Below are positions 25,720 through 34,598 of a stretch of 64,000 nt of DNA, piece by piece. The stretch covers positions 124,001 to 188,000 of the forward strand of contig CAVWSN010000036.1 of assembly GCA_963757815.1 (NCBI GenBank). Direction: 5' to 3'. The notes below the pieces were generated by a model. That model saw only the letters and a list, made by a program, of their open reading frames with translations. It was not told where the DNA came from and ran no database searches. This stretch comes from JACVRW01 sp963757815. Lineage in GTDB: Bacteria > Actinomycetota > Thermoleophilia > Solirubrobacterales > Thermoleophilaceae. A program made the translations under genes and the position numbers. Positions within the stretch are counted from its first letter, which is position 1. Every line of letters begins with the position of its first letter.

Positions 25720-26487
25720 GTGCTGCTCGCCATCGACGTCGGCAACACCCAGACGCACGTGGGCATGTTCCACGAGGACGACCTCGTGGAGCACTGGCGC
25801 TACGCCACCGCCCGCTTCGCGACGGCGGACGAGCTCGCGGGCGGTCTATCGAACCTGCTCGGCCTTCGTGACCTGCGGCTCGGTGACGTGGACGCAGCGA
25901 TCGTGTCTTCGGTGGTCCCGACGCTCGCCCACGAGTTCGAGCAGGTGATCGACCGCTACCTCCGCGGTCGCGGCGCGATGGTAGGCCCCGCGCTCAAGAC
26001 CGGCATGCCGATCAGAATCGATCGCCCGCAGGAGCTCGGTGCCGACCGGCTCGTGAACGCGGTCGCGGCGTACGACCGCGTCGGCGGCGCCTGCATCGCG
26101 GTCGACTTCGGCACGGCGATCAACTACGACGTGGTGTCATCGGCGGGGGAGTACCTCGGCGGCGTGATCTCGCCCGGCATCGAGATCTCGCTCGAGGCGC
26201 TGGCCGCGCGCGCGGCGCGCCTGCCGCGGGTGGACATCGAGCGGCCCGAGCACGCGATCGGGAAGGGCACGCAGGAGGCCATCCAATCCGGAGTCGTCTT
26301 CGGCTTCGCCGGCCAGGTGGATGGCATCCTGGGCCGCCTGCGCGAAGAGCTCGGCGAGGAGGCGACGGCGATCGCGACCGGCGGCTACGCCGCCGCAATC
26401 ACGCCCTTCTGCGAGCAGGTGGACGAGGTCGACGATCTGCTGACGTTGCAGGGGCTGAAGTTGATCTGGGAGCGCAACCGCTCGTAA
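25720..26487 (+). CDS. coaX: type III pantothenate kinase
   Basis: CoaX phosphorylates pantothenate in the first step of CoA synthesis, fitting the end of a fatty-acid operon. The 255-aa ASKHA-fold protein has LLAIDVGNTQTHVGMF, the phosphate-binding GADRLVNAVAAYD, and CIAVDFGTAINYDVV, all CoaX signatures; GGVISPGI follows. GTG 25720 gives the usual N-terminus. After its stop only 45 bases precede the decayed DUF559-type gene. Confidence 0.94.
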   Translation: MLLAIDVGNTQTHVGMFHEDDLVEHWRYATARFATADELAGGLSNLLGLRDLRLGDVDAAIVSSVVPTLAHEFEQVIDRYLRGRGAMVGPALKTGMPIRIDRPQELGADRLVNAVAAYDRVGGACIAVDFGTAINYDVVSSAGEYLGGVISPGIEISLEALAARAARLPRVDIERPEHAIGKGTQEAIQSGVVFGFAGQVDGILGRLREELGEEATAIATGGYAAAITPFCEQVDEVDDLLTLQGLKLIWERNRS

Positions 26488-26532
26488 CGCATGTAACCCG
26501 GGCGTTGCTGTTGCTCGGATAGAACGACAGCA

Positions 26533-27511
26533 GTGAGGGCACGCGATCCCGGCCGCCCAGATCGTCCGCGCTACGTTGACGGCAATAGTTGCCGTCAACG
26601 CAGCACGCGTGGTGTCGATCGGGCGATCTTCGAGCTGGTGCGGAATCAGCACGGCGTGTTCGACAGGGAGCAGCTGGCTGCTCTCGGGCTGAGTCGGACC
26701 GGAGATCGACTACAGGCTGAAGATCGGCCGGCTGCACGCCCATTACAGAGGCGTGTATGGGCTCGGGCCGGCGGAGTCGAAGCTCGCACAGTGGATGGCT
26801 GCTGTGCTCGCGGGTGGACCCGCCGCTGTGCTCAGCCACCGCTCAGCCGCCGAGTTGTGGGGCCTTCTCGATGGCCTGACGCATCCGATCCACGTGACTG
26901 CTCCGTCGGCGAGGCGCGGTCGTCCGGGCCTTCGGTTCCATCGTCACGCGATGCCCGGATGACGAGACCACTGAGGTCGACCGCATTCCCGTGACGACCG
27001 TCCCTCGCACGGTGCTCGACTGCGCCGTCGACATGTCGGAGCGCCGAGTGGAGCGGCTTATCAACCAGGCGGACGTCCTGGGTCTTCACGACCGGCTCTC
27101 CCTGCCCGATCTCCTCGATCCGCTACCCCCGCCGCAATGGCAGCTCGCGCGCTGCGCGTTGCTGTGGCCCGGCGCGCGGCCGGTGCCAGCGTGACCCGCA
27201 GCGAGCTCGAGGAGGCGTTCGTCGTGTTCGTCGACCGGATCGGGCTACCGCGCCCCGAGCTGAACCTGACGCTCGAAGTGGACGGCCTTCTGATCGAAGT
27301 CGACGCCGTCTGGCGGGCCGAGCGCGTCGTGGTCGAGCTCGACAGCAGGCAGTTTCACGACACCCCGCTCACCTTCGAGCGCGATCGCCGGCGCGACCGC
27401 AAGCTCGTGGCCGCGCGCTGGCGGCCGGTCAGGATCACCTGGCGGCAGCTCCACGAGGAGCCGTCCGCCGTGGCACGCGATCTGAAGCGGATGCTCGCCG
27501 CGGCCGCCTAG
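26533..27511 (+). pseudogene. decayed AbiEi/DUF559-type protein (restriction-like endonuclease domain)
   Basis: Three frames joined in order rebuild one protein of about 320 aa. It has an N-terminal winged-helix antitoxin-like domain (LVRNQHGVFDREQLAALGLS), a middle segment (WMAAVLAGGPAAVLSHRSAA, then IPVTTVPRTVLD) and a C-terminal DUF559 nuclease-like fold (VDAVWRAERVVVELDSRQFH, then RRRDRKLVAARW). Breaks are an extra G at about 26701, an extra G at about 26957 and a 1-base loss at about 27125. Such genes are common multicopy families in Thermoleophilia-like genomes. Three indels suggest true decay, though this assembly has many indels. Its last bases overlap the convergent 27508 gene. Confidence 0.75.
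26571..26603 (+). repeat. 33-bp palindromic element, copy 1
   Basis: The core is a perfect 11-bp inverted repeat: GTTGACGGCAA (26575-26585), TAG, TTGCCGTCAAC (26589-26599), flanked by CTAC and GCAG. The reverse complement of 61645-61677 matches it at 26 of 33 positions, with identical CTACGTTG and AATAGTTG blocks. It lies in the 5' end of the decayed DUF559-type gene. It is either an operator or a dispersed small palindrome. Confidence 0.75.
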
Positions 27512-27714
27512 CTCAGCGCTATCTCGCCCTCGATCACGATCGGCTCCGGCAGGCCCTCTACGGTCACGGTCGCGCGCGCGGGGAGGCGCTCGTCGCCGCT
27601 CAGGCGGCCTTGCTCGATCTGGTCGCGCACACCCTGCTCGATCTCGCGCTGGGACGTGACCCCGAGGCGTTTGAGGAACTGGCGGGTCGACAGGTTGAAG
27701 GCCTCCTCGTCCAT
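27508..27714 (-). CDS. DUF6494-like small conserved protein
   Basis: The 68-aa product has the N-terminal pattern FNLSTRQFLKRLGVTSQREIE, then LPARATVTVEGL and a closing EGEIAL. I recall this pattern from the DUF6494 family of short proteins; function unknown. It has no membrane segment. Its start lies 40 bases from the divergent dus start, and its stop overlaps the end of the decayed gene on the other strand. Confidence 0.7.
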   Translation of the reverse strand: MDEEAFNLSTRQFLKRLGVTSQREIEQGVRDQIEQGRLSGDERLPARATVTVEGLPEPIVIEGEIALS

Positions 27715-27753
27715 GCACGCAGGCTATCGCCACGGCGCTACCGTTTCCCCACC

Positions 27754-28744
27754 GTGCCTTCCCTTTCCGATCCCTGGACGCTCGGCGGCGTCGCGATCTC
27801 GAATCGCGTCGTGTTCGCGCCGCTGGCGGGCATCGGCAACTGGTTCGTTCGCCTTCAGGCGCGGCGCTTCGGCGCCGGGCTCGTCGTGTCGGAGATGGTT
27901 TCGAGCTTCGGGCTAGCCCACGGCAACGAACGCACGGTGCGCGAGTTCCTGCGCATCCATCCTGAGGAGCACCCGCTGTCGATGCAGCTCTTCGGACACG
28001 ACCCGGACGTGATGCGCGCGGCCGCCGCGATGGTCGCGGACGCGGGGGCGGACTTCATCGACCTCAACATGGGCTGCCCCGTGCGCAAGGTCTGCAAGAC
28101 GGGTGCGGGCGCGGCGCTGCTGTCCGACCCGGACCGGGCGGTCGCGATCGCTCGCGCGGCGCGCGAGGGCGGCGGCCTGCCCGTGACGGTCAAGCTGCGC
28201 CCCGGCGAGCGGCCCGGCGACCGCGACGGCATCCTGCTCGCCCGCCGGCTCGTCGAGGAGGCCGGCGTGGCGGGGATCGCGTTCCATCCGCGCCACGCGT
28301 CGCAGCAGCACTCGGGCGCCCCCGACTACGCGACTCGCCCGCGAGCTCGCCGAGAAGCTGCCGGTCCCGGTGATTCTCTCCGGCGGGCTCTCGTCGGACT
28401 CGCGCGCCCGGTCGGCCTTCGAGGAGAGCGGCGCTGCGGCGATCATGCTGGCGCGCGGCTCGCTCGGGAATCCGTGGCGGTTCGGGCGCCTGACCGGCGG
28501 CTACGAGGGCGAGCCCTCCGCGGCCGAGGTGGCCGAGGAGGTCGACTGGGTGATCGCGTGCGCCGAGGAGCATCTCGGCGTCGAGCGGGCCGGCCGCTAT
28601 CTGCGCAAGTTCTACCCCTGGTATGCCGAGCGGCTCGACCTCACCCGCCGCGAGCGGCAGCCGCTGGTGACGGCGCCGACGACCGCCCACGCCCGCGCCG
28701 CCTGGGCCGAGGTCGGGGCCCTCGAAACCGCGCTCGCGGCCTGA
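27754..28744 (+). CDS. dus: tRNA-dihydrouridine synthase (DusB-like), broken by a +1 frameshift
   Basis: Dus enzymes reduce uridines in tRNA using FMN. The N-terminal part has the FMN-barrel start FAPLAGIGNWFVR, SEMVSS and the catalytic-Cys motif DLNMGCPVRKVCKTGAGAAL. Frame 1 stops making sense at about 28331-28333 (CGACTC), and an extra A there explains it. The other frame continues with LARELAEKLPVPVILSGG, then IMLARGSLGNPWRF and a C-terminal helical domain to 28744. The rebuilt length, about 329 aa, is normal. GTG 27754 is the start. Confidence 0.88.
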
Positions 28745-28756
28745 TCCACGGGGGCT

Positions 28757-28784
28757 TTGCGGCCGTAAGGCCCCTTGCTAGACT
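28757..28784 (+). promoter_or_regulatory. greA promoter
   Basis: TTGCGG (28757-28762), a 16-bp spacer, and TAGACT (28779-28784) with an upstream TGC making an extended -10. The predicted start of transcription is near 28790-28792, so the RNA would begin almost at the base of the terminator-like hairpin that precedes greA. Confidence 0.65.
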
Positions 28785-28791
28785 GCTCGGT

Positions 28792-28819
28792 CCCTCCGGG
28801 CGCCTAGCGGAGGGTTTTT
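28792..28819 (+). terminator. terminator-like hairpin in the greA leader that also contains the ribosome-binding site
   Basis: CCCTCCG (28792-28798) pairs with CGGAGGG (28808-28814) around a 9-base loop, and five T follow (28815-28819), giving a textbook intrinsic terminator. It ends two bases before the greA ATG. The 3' arm GGAGG is also the only Shine-Dalgarno sequence, 8 bases from ATG 28822. It may end dus transcripts, attenuate greA transcription and hide the ribosome site. In E. coli the greA leader also carries a terminator (GraL RNAs). Confidence 0.75.
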
Positions 28820-28821
28820 CT

Positions 28822-29298
28822 ATGGCACGCGAGACGGTTCTCACAGCCGAAGGACTCGAAGACCTCAGGTCCAAGATCCAGTACCTGCGCAACGAACGCA
28901 GGCGTGAGGTGGCGCAGCGCATCAAGGAGGCGCGCGAGTTCGGGGACATCTCCGAGAACTCCGAGTACGACGACGCCAAGAACGAGCAGGCGATGCTCGA
29001 GAAGCAGATCTCCGACCTCGAGGAGCGGCTCGCGAGCGCCCGCGTGATCGACGAGAAGTCGATCGACACCGACGTGGTCGGCGTGGGCGCAACGGTCCAC
29101 GTGAAGGACCAGAAGACCGACAAGTCGACCAAGTTCAAGATCGTCGGCTCCGCCGAGGCGGACCCCTCGAACAGCAAGCTCTCGAACGAGTCGCCCGTCG
29201 GCCGCGCCCTGCTCGGGCACAAGCGCGGCGAGACCGTGACGGTGCCGGTCCCCCGCGGCCCCGCCCGCAAGCTCAAGATCACCAAGATCGAGCGCTAG
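28822..29298 (+). CDS. greA: transcription elongation factor GreA
   Basis: GreA rescues backtracked RNA polymerase by stimulating transcript cleavage. The 158-aa protein has the N-terminal coiled coil with the conserved tip acidic pair in REFGDISENSEYDDAKNEQ (Asp/Glu) and the FKBP-like C-terminal domain (SPVGRALLGHKRGETVTVPV). The ATG start is fixed by the GGAGG inside the preceding hairpin. It is followed 26 bases later by lysS. Confidence 0.95.
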   Translation: MARETVLTAEGLEDLRSKIQYLRNERRREVAQRIKEAREFGDISENSEYDDAKNEQAMLEKQISDLEERLASARVIDEKSIDTDVVGVGATVHVKDQKTDKSTKFKIVGSAEADPSNSKLSNESPVGRALLGHKRGETVTVPVPRGPARKLKITKIER

Positions 29299-29324
29299 TC
29301 CGGCCCCCGGTAGGTTTCCCCGCC

Positions 29325-30707
29325 GTGGACGACCGCCGGGCCAAGCTCGAGCGCCTGCGCGAGCAGGGGATCGACCCGTTTCCGCACGAGTTCGAGGGGG
29401 TCACGCCGATCGCGGACGTCCACCAGGCCCACGACGGCCTGGAGGCCGGGGAGGAGACCGACTCGGCCTACCGGATCGCCGGCCGTATGACGGCCCGGCG
29501 CGGGCACGGCGGCGCGGCGTTCCTCGATGTGGTGGACCGCAGCGGCAAGCTGCAGGTCCACGCACAGCGGGACGTGCTCGGCGAGGAGTCGTTCGACACG
29601 CTCACTTCGCTCGATCTCGGCGACGTCATCGGGGTCGACGGGACGGCGTTCAAGTCACGGCGCGGCGAGCTCAGCCTGCGCGCGAGCGGTTGGACGCTGC
29701 TCGCCAAGTCGCTGCTCGCTCCACCCGAGAAGTTCCACGGGCTCGAGGACGTGGAGACGCGCTACCGGCATCGCGAGCTCGACCTGATCGCAAACGAGGA
29801 GACGCGGGAGCTCTTCATCCTGCGCAGCCGGGTCGTGCGGGCGATCCGGCGCTGGCTCGACGAGCGCGGCTTCCTCGAGGTCGAGACGCCGATCCTCCAG
29901 CCGCTCTACGGCGGCGCGCTCGCTCGCCCGTTCGTGACCCACCACAACGCGCTCGACCGAGACTTCTTCCTGCGGATCGCCGACGAGCTCTACCTCAAGC
30001 GGCTGATCGTCGGTGGGCTCGAGCGCGTCTACGAGATCGGCAAGGACTTCCGCAACGAGGGCGTCTCGCACAAGCACAACCCGGAGTTCACGATGCTCGA
30101 GTGGTACGAGGCCTACGCGGACTACGAGGACATCGCGGCGCGGCTCGAGGAGCTGATCGCCTACGTCGCGACGGACGTGGGCTACGACGGCCCGATCGAC
30201 TTCTCTCCGCCCTGGAGGCGCATCACCCTGCACGAGGCCATCCGGGAGAAGACGGGGCTCGACATCTCGAAGGACGAGCTGCCCGGCGAGGGCACGTGGG
30301 CGAAGCGCGTCGACGACCTCCTCTCCAAGCAGGTCGAGCCCGAGCTCCACGACCCCACCTTCATCCTCGACTACCCGAAGGAGCTCTCGCCGTTCGCGAA
30401 GGACCACCGTACGGAGGCCGGGCTCGTGGAGCGCTTCGAGTGCTTCGCCGGCGGGATGGAGTTCGCGAACGCCTTCACCGAGCTGAACGACCCGGACGAG
30501 CAGCGCGCGCGCTTCGAGCAGCAGCGGGCCGACGAGGCCGCCGGCGACGAGGAGACCCAGCCCTACGACGAGGACTACGTCCGCGCACTCGAGCACGGGA
30601 TGCCGCCAACGGGCGGCATCGGCATCGGGATCGACCGGCTCGTGATGCTGCTGAGCGGGCGCGACTCGATCCGCGAGGTGGTGCTCTTCCCGGCGATGCG
30701 CAACTGA
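29325..30707 (+). CDS. lysS: lysyl-tRNA synthetase (class II)
   Basis: This 460-aa class II synthetase has an OB-fold anticodon domain (about 45-130). The catalytic core shows motif 1 (LDERGFLEVETPILQP), motif 2 (GKDFRNEGVSHKHNPEF) and motif 3 (PPTGGIGIGIDRLVMLL). KDHR and FECFAGGMEFANAFTELNDP are LysRS features. The N-terminus is shorter than that of E. coli LysRS. The start is GTG 29325. GreA followed by LysRS is a common neighbour pair in actinobacteria. Confidence 0.96.
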   Translation: MDDRRAKLERLREQGIDPFPHEFEGVTPIADVHQAHDGLEAGEETDSAYRIAGRMTARRGHGGAAFLDVVDRSGKLQVHAQRDVLGEESFDTLTSLDLGDVIGVDGTAFKSRRGELSLRASGWTLLAKSLLAPPEKFHGLEDVETRYRHRELDLIANEETRELFILRSRVVRAIRRWLDERGFLEVETPILQPLYGGALARPFVTHHNALDRDFFLRIADELYLKRLIVGGLERVYEIGKDFRNEGVSHKHNPEFTMLEWYEAYADYEDIAARLEELIAYVATDVGYDGPIDFSPPWRRITLHEAIREKTGLDISKDELPGEGTWAKRVDDLLSKQVEPELHDPTFILDYPKELSPFAKDHRTEAGLVERFECFAGGMEFANAFTELNDPDEQRARFEQQRADEAAGDEETQPYDEDYVRALEHGMPPTGGIGIGIDRLVMLLSGRDSIREVVLFPAMRN

Positions 30708-30790
30708 GCGCCGCGGCGGCCCGGGCGCGCCCGCGGTGAGCGTGCAAGCCGCAAGGCCGGTCCCGGGCCGCCTGCGGCCAGTCTCGCCGC

Positions 30791-30823
30791 GGCGGGCGGG
30801 CCCGCCAAGGGCACCAAGGTGCC
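30791..30823. terminator. possible hairpins between convergent lysS and the FHA gene
   Basis: Two tight inverted repeats lie in the 145-bp convergent gap: GGCGGG/CCCGCC (30791-30806) and GGCACC-AA-GGTGCC (30810-30823). There is no T-run on either strand, so intrinsic termination is uncertain. Nothing else is visible in this gap. Confidence 0.35.
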
Positions 30824-30852
30824 GTCCGGCTACACCTCTTCGGGAGGGTCGC

Positions 30853-31539
30853 TCAGAGGTTGCGGTCCGAGATGAAGCCACCCGCGAACGCGCGCTCGAC
30901 GAGCCGAGCCCGCTTCTCGTTCTGAGGCAGGTGCTGGACCTCGAACTTCTCGAACAGCGAGCGCATGTGCTTCTTGACCGCGTCCACGCTCAGGAAGAGC
31001 TCACGGGCGATCTGCTCGTTGGGCGGGGGCGTCACGAACGCCGCCGAGTCCTTGAACGGACGGCAGAGCGCAACCAGCACCCGCCGCTGCGAGTCGGTCA
31101 GCTCGACGACCTTGCGCAGCTCCGCCGACGGCGTGGTCACGCGCGATTCGCGGTCGCCCGGGTTGCGGAAGACGATCACCGTCGACCCGAGCCGCAGCGC
31201 GTCGCCGTCGCGCAGGCGGCGGTGTCCGCGGACCGGCTCGGCATTCACGAAGGTCCCGTTGAGCGAGAGCCCGTTGTCCTCGACCGTCCAGTCCTCGCCC
31301 TTGCGCACCAGCTCCGCGTGGAGCCGTGAGACCTCCTCGTCCCAATGCAGCGTCAGGTCGGCGGACGAGCGCCGGCCGAGCGTGATCCGCTCCGTTTCCG
31401 GGTTCAGCACCACGAGCTCATGCTGGCCGTCGCTGTCGCGGTAGATCAGGAACGGCAGTCCCTCCCGCTCGGCTTCGATCTGGGCCTTCAGCTCGACGGC
31501 GCTGGCCGCGTGGGGGCTGGCCGGGACGGCGGTAGCCAC
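30853..31539 (-). CDS. FHA-domain protein with C-terminal helix-turn-helix
   Basis: The 228-aa product has an FHA phosphothreonine-binding domain at about 50-135 (ITLGRRSSADLTLHWDEEVS, RLHAEL, NGTFVN, RLRDGDALRLGSTVIVF). A C-terminal LuxR/sigma-region-4-like HTH follows (LTDSQRRVLVALC, NEQIARELFLSVDAVKKHMR). It faces the Ser/Thr kinase gene across a 75-bp divergent promoter, so the kinase may phosphorylate a partner, or this protein, and steer DNA binding. I chose GTG 31539 because an earlier start would run through the divergent promoter. The order FHA-HTH is the reverse of EmbR. Confidence 0.85.
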   Translation of the reverse strand: MATAVPASPHAASAVELKAQIEAEREGLPFLIYRDSDGQHELVVLNPETERITLGRRSSADLTLHWDEEVSRLHAELVRKGEDWTVEDNGLSLNGTFVNAEPVRGHRRLRDGDALRLGSTVIVFRNPGDRESRVTTPSAELRKVVELTDSQRRVLVALCRPFKDSAAFVTPPPNEQIARELFLSVDAVKKHMRSLFEKFEVQHLPQNEKRARLVERAFAGGFISDRNL

Positions 31540-31614
31540 GACCCTTACTTTGACCAGTTCGGGTGTCCCCGTCCAGCGGTGGGGTAGGCTGGAAACGGTT
31601 CTCCCGGAGATTGG

Positions 31615-33513
31615 ATGAGCGTGCTTTCGACGGGCTCGGTCCTCGGCGACTTCAGGGTCGAAGACGAGGTGGGGCGCGGCGGCATGGGCGTCGTGTACCG
31701 CGCTGTCCAGATCTCGCTGGGCCGGCCGGTCGCGCTCAAGGTGATCGCGGGCACGCTCGCCGACAACGTCGCCTTCAGGGACAGGTTCGTGCGCGAGTCG
31801 CGGCTCACGGCTTCGCTCGACCACCCGAACGTGATCCCGGTGTTCGCGGCCGGCGAGGCGGACGGCGTGCTCTACATCGCGATGCGCTTCGTCGAGGGGA
31901 CCGATCTGCGCTCGCTGATCGCCGCCGAGGAGCGGCTCGATCCGCTCCGGGCCGCCGGCGTCATGGCCCAGGTCGCGTCCGCCCTCGAGGCCGCACACGA
32001 GCGTGGCCTCGTCCACCGGGACGTCAAGCCGGCGAACGTGCTCGTGGCCGCGCGCGGCGGCGGGGAGCACGTGTACCTCACCGACTTCGGCCTGACCAAG
32101 CGGAGCGCCTCGGAGAGCGGCCTGACCTCGGCGGGCGAGTGGGTCGGGACGCTCGACTACGTGGCGCCCGAGCAGCTTCGCGGCGACCCGGTCGACGGCC
32201 GGGCCGACGTGTATGCCCTCGGCTGTGTCCTCTACGAGACGCTCACGGGGCAGGTGCCGTTCCCGCGCGAGGACGACGTGGCGAAGCTCTGGGCCCACAT
32301 CTCGGACACGCCGCCGCTCGCCACGGAGCTGGCCCCGGAGGTTCCGCGCCGCCTCGCCGGCGTCGCCCGGCGTGCGATGGAGAAGGACCCGGACGACCGC
32401 TTCGCCTCCGCTCGCGACATGGGTCGCGCCGGACTGGCCGCCGTGCCGGGTGGTGGCGACACCGGCGCCCGGGCGCGGCTCGCGGCCTCCCGGACGGCTC
32501 CTTCTCGGACGCGGCGGCGCCCTGGGTGGAGGGCGCTGCTGGCGGCGCTGGCGGTGCTCGGCGCGCTCGCCGGGGTGGCTGCGCTGGTCCTCTCGGGCGA
32601 CGACGATGCGGCCGAGGACGACGCGTCCGGGCAGGCGCGCGGGGCCCAGGCCGTCGCGGCTCCAGGGGCGGAGATCGTGGGCCGCTCGATCCCGGTGGGC
32701 GACGCCCCCAGCGGGATCGCGGTCACACCGGCCGGCGGCATCTGGGTGGCAAACACCGGCGCGGAGAGCGTGACCTTCATCGACTCTCGGCGGCCCCGGG
32801 TGCGCAGCCGTATCCCCGTCGGCGAGGATCCGAGGGCGATCGCGGCGGGGCCGGCCTCGGTGTGGGTGGCGAACTTCGGCGACGCAACCGTCACGCGGAT
32901 CGACATCGGGTCCCGGCGCGCGATCGCCACGATCCCCCTGGACGCGGCCCCGGTCGACCTCGCCGCCGTCACGGACGTCGTCTGGGTGGCGACCGAGGAT
33001 GACCGCGTGCTGCGGATCGACGCCCGCTCGAACCAGCCGGCGGATGTGACAGCGGTGAAGTCGGCCGGGGCGCTCGCGCTTTCGGGCGACCGCCTATGGG
33101 TGCTGGACACCTTCGACGGGCTGCTCAGCTCGATCGACGCGCGCTCGGGCCTCGTCACCGGTCCGCCGGTGCCGGTCGGCCGGCTGCCGGCCGACGTCGC
33201 GGCCGGGACGACCGGGGCGTGGGTGTCCGTGGCAGGTGACGGTGTGGTGCGGGGCGTCCCCGTATCCGCATCCGAACCCAAGACGATCAGGGTCGGAGGG
33301 CGTCCGGAGTATCTCGCCCTCGACCGGCGCTGGCTCTGGGCCACGGACTCCGAGCGCGACGTGGTCATTCGGGTCGATGGGCGCAGCGGCGAGATGGTCG
33401 GCGGCCCGGTCCGCGTGCCCGAGGATCCCGCCGGGATCGCAGCCGGACGCGACGGCGGCGTCTGGGTCACGAGCGCCGAGGGCGACAGCGTCACGAGGCT
33501 CGAGCCGCGATGA
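31615..33513 (+). CDS. transmembrane Ser/Thr protein kinase with extracellular beta-propeller
   Basis: The 632-aa protein has a Hanks-type kinase domain (about 10-270) with GRGGMGVVYRA, catalytic Lys in VALKVI, HRDVKPANVL, DFGLTK and the activation segment ending VAPEQ. One membrane helix (about 305-325) leads to an outside domain of about 300 residues. This is built of roughly 42-residue repeats with IPVGDAPSGIA and WVANTG patterns, i.e. a YncE/NHL-like beta-propeller sensor. The ATG follows a GGAG site. It overlaps the second propeller gene by four bases and is divergent from the FHA-HTH gene, suggesting one signalling module. Confidence 0.93.
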   Translation: MSVLSTGSVLGDFRVEDEVGRGGMGVVYRAVQISLGRPVALKVIAGTLADNVAFRDRFVRESRLTASLDHPNVIPVFAAGEADGVLYIAMRFVEGTDLRSLIAAEERLDPLRAAGVMAQVASALEAAHERGLVHRDVKPANVLVAARGGGEHVYLTDFGLTKRSASESGLTSAGEWVGTLDYVAPEQLRGDPVDGRADVYALGCVLYETLTGQVPFPREDDVAKLWAHISDTPPLATELAPEVPRRLAGVARRAMEKDPDDRFASARDMGRAGLAAVPGGGDTGARARLAASRTAPSRTRRRPGWRALLAALAVLGALAGVAALVLSGDDDAAEDDASGQARGAQAVAAPGAEIVGRSIPVGDAPSGIAVTPAGGIWVANTGAESVTFIDSRRPRVRSRIPVGEDPRAIAAGPASVWVANFGDATVTRIDIGSRRAIATIPLDAAPVDLAAVTDVVWVATEDDRVLRIDARSNQPADVTAVKSAGALALSGDRLWVLDTFDGLLSSIDARSGLVTGPPVPVGRLPADVAAGTTGAWVSVAGDGVVRGVPVSASEPKTIRVGGRPEYLALDRRWLWATDSERDVVIRVDGRSGEMVGGPVRVPEDPAGIAAGRDGGVWVTSAEGDSVTRLEPR

Positions 33514-34591
33514 GCGGGTCGACGCACGCGCACACGCGCCCTTCCGCCCGGCGCCCTGAGCTCGACCCTCCTCCCCGCTGGCGCCGGCGCCGGCCGCGGC
33601 GCCGGACCCGCAGGCGCATCGCGGCGGGGCTGCTTCTGCTGGCAGCGGTCGGGGCTGCCGTGGCGGTCCTCCTGGCGCTCGACGACGACTCGCCGGAGCG
33701 GTCGCCGCGGGCCGGCGCGGCCTCACGGGAGGAGCCGGCCGCGACCGTTGTGGGATCGCCCATTCCGATCGGCGCGCCGCCGGCCGGGATCGGATCCGGC
33801 CCGAGGTCCGTCTGGGTGGTCACCTCACCCGAAGGGACGATTCTCAGGGTCGACCAGGCGCTCAACCGGATGACGGGCGCCGGTGGCCGGTCGGCGGGCG
33901 CCCGAGTGCGCTCTTGATCGCCTTCGGGTCGGTCTGGGTGGCGAGCGCCGACTCCGGGATCGTGTCCCGCTACAGCCCGAACGCCGCCCGGGTCACGGAA
34001 CGCATCCCCGTGGGCGACAGCCCCTCCTGGCTGACCCCGAGCGGGGACGCGGTCTGGGTCGTGAACCGCGACGACGACACCCTCGTGCGGATCGATCCGG
34101 CCACCAACCGCGTGGCCGGGCGCCCGATCAGGGTGGGCGAGGAGCCCACCGGAGTCGGAGCCCGCAATGGGTCGATCTGGGTCACGAACTCCGGCGACGA
34201 CACGGTCTCGCGCGTGAATCCGCGCTCGCGGCGGGTCGTCAGGACCATCCCGGTCGGCGACCATCCCACCGGCTTGACGATCTCCAGTGGTTCGGTCTGG
34301 GTGGCGAACTTGGAGGACGACAACGTCCAGCGCATCGCCACGTCGCAGAACCGCGTCGTGGAGACGATCCCGGTCGGCGACGCCCCGAGCTACCCCAATC
34401 TGGCCGGGACGATCTGGGTGCCGAACACCGGCGACGGCACGGTCACGAGGCTGGATCCGGAAACGGGGCGCGTGATGGGGCGCCCGGTCAAGATCGGCCA
34501 GACAGCCGACCGCGTGAGCGTGGGGGTGGGCGCCGTGTGGGTCACGAGCTACGCGGATCAGACCCTGACGCGCCTCGAGCCGGCCCCGTAG
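33510..34591 (+). CDS. membrane-anchored YncE-like beta-propeller protein, frameshifted
   Basis: The N-terminal part (33510 to about 33880) has a short Arg-rich cytoplasmic tail, one membrane helix (IAAGLLLLAAVGAAVAVLLA) and the first propeller blade. It then loses frame near 33880-33890 (one base missing). The other frame continues with GRPSALL, then IAFGSVWVASADSG and five more blades with repeated IPVGD and VWV motifs to 34591. Rebuilt length is about 360 aa. It has the same blades as the kinase sensor domain it overlaps, so it may be a paralog, decoy or partner of that sensor outside the cell. Confidence 0.82.
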
Positions 34592-34598
34592 CGGAGGA

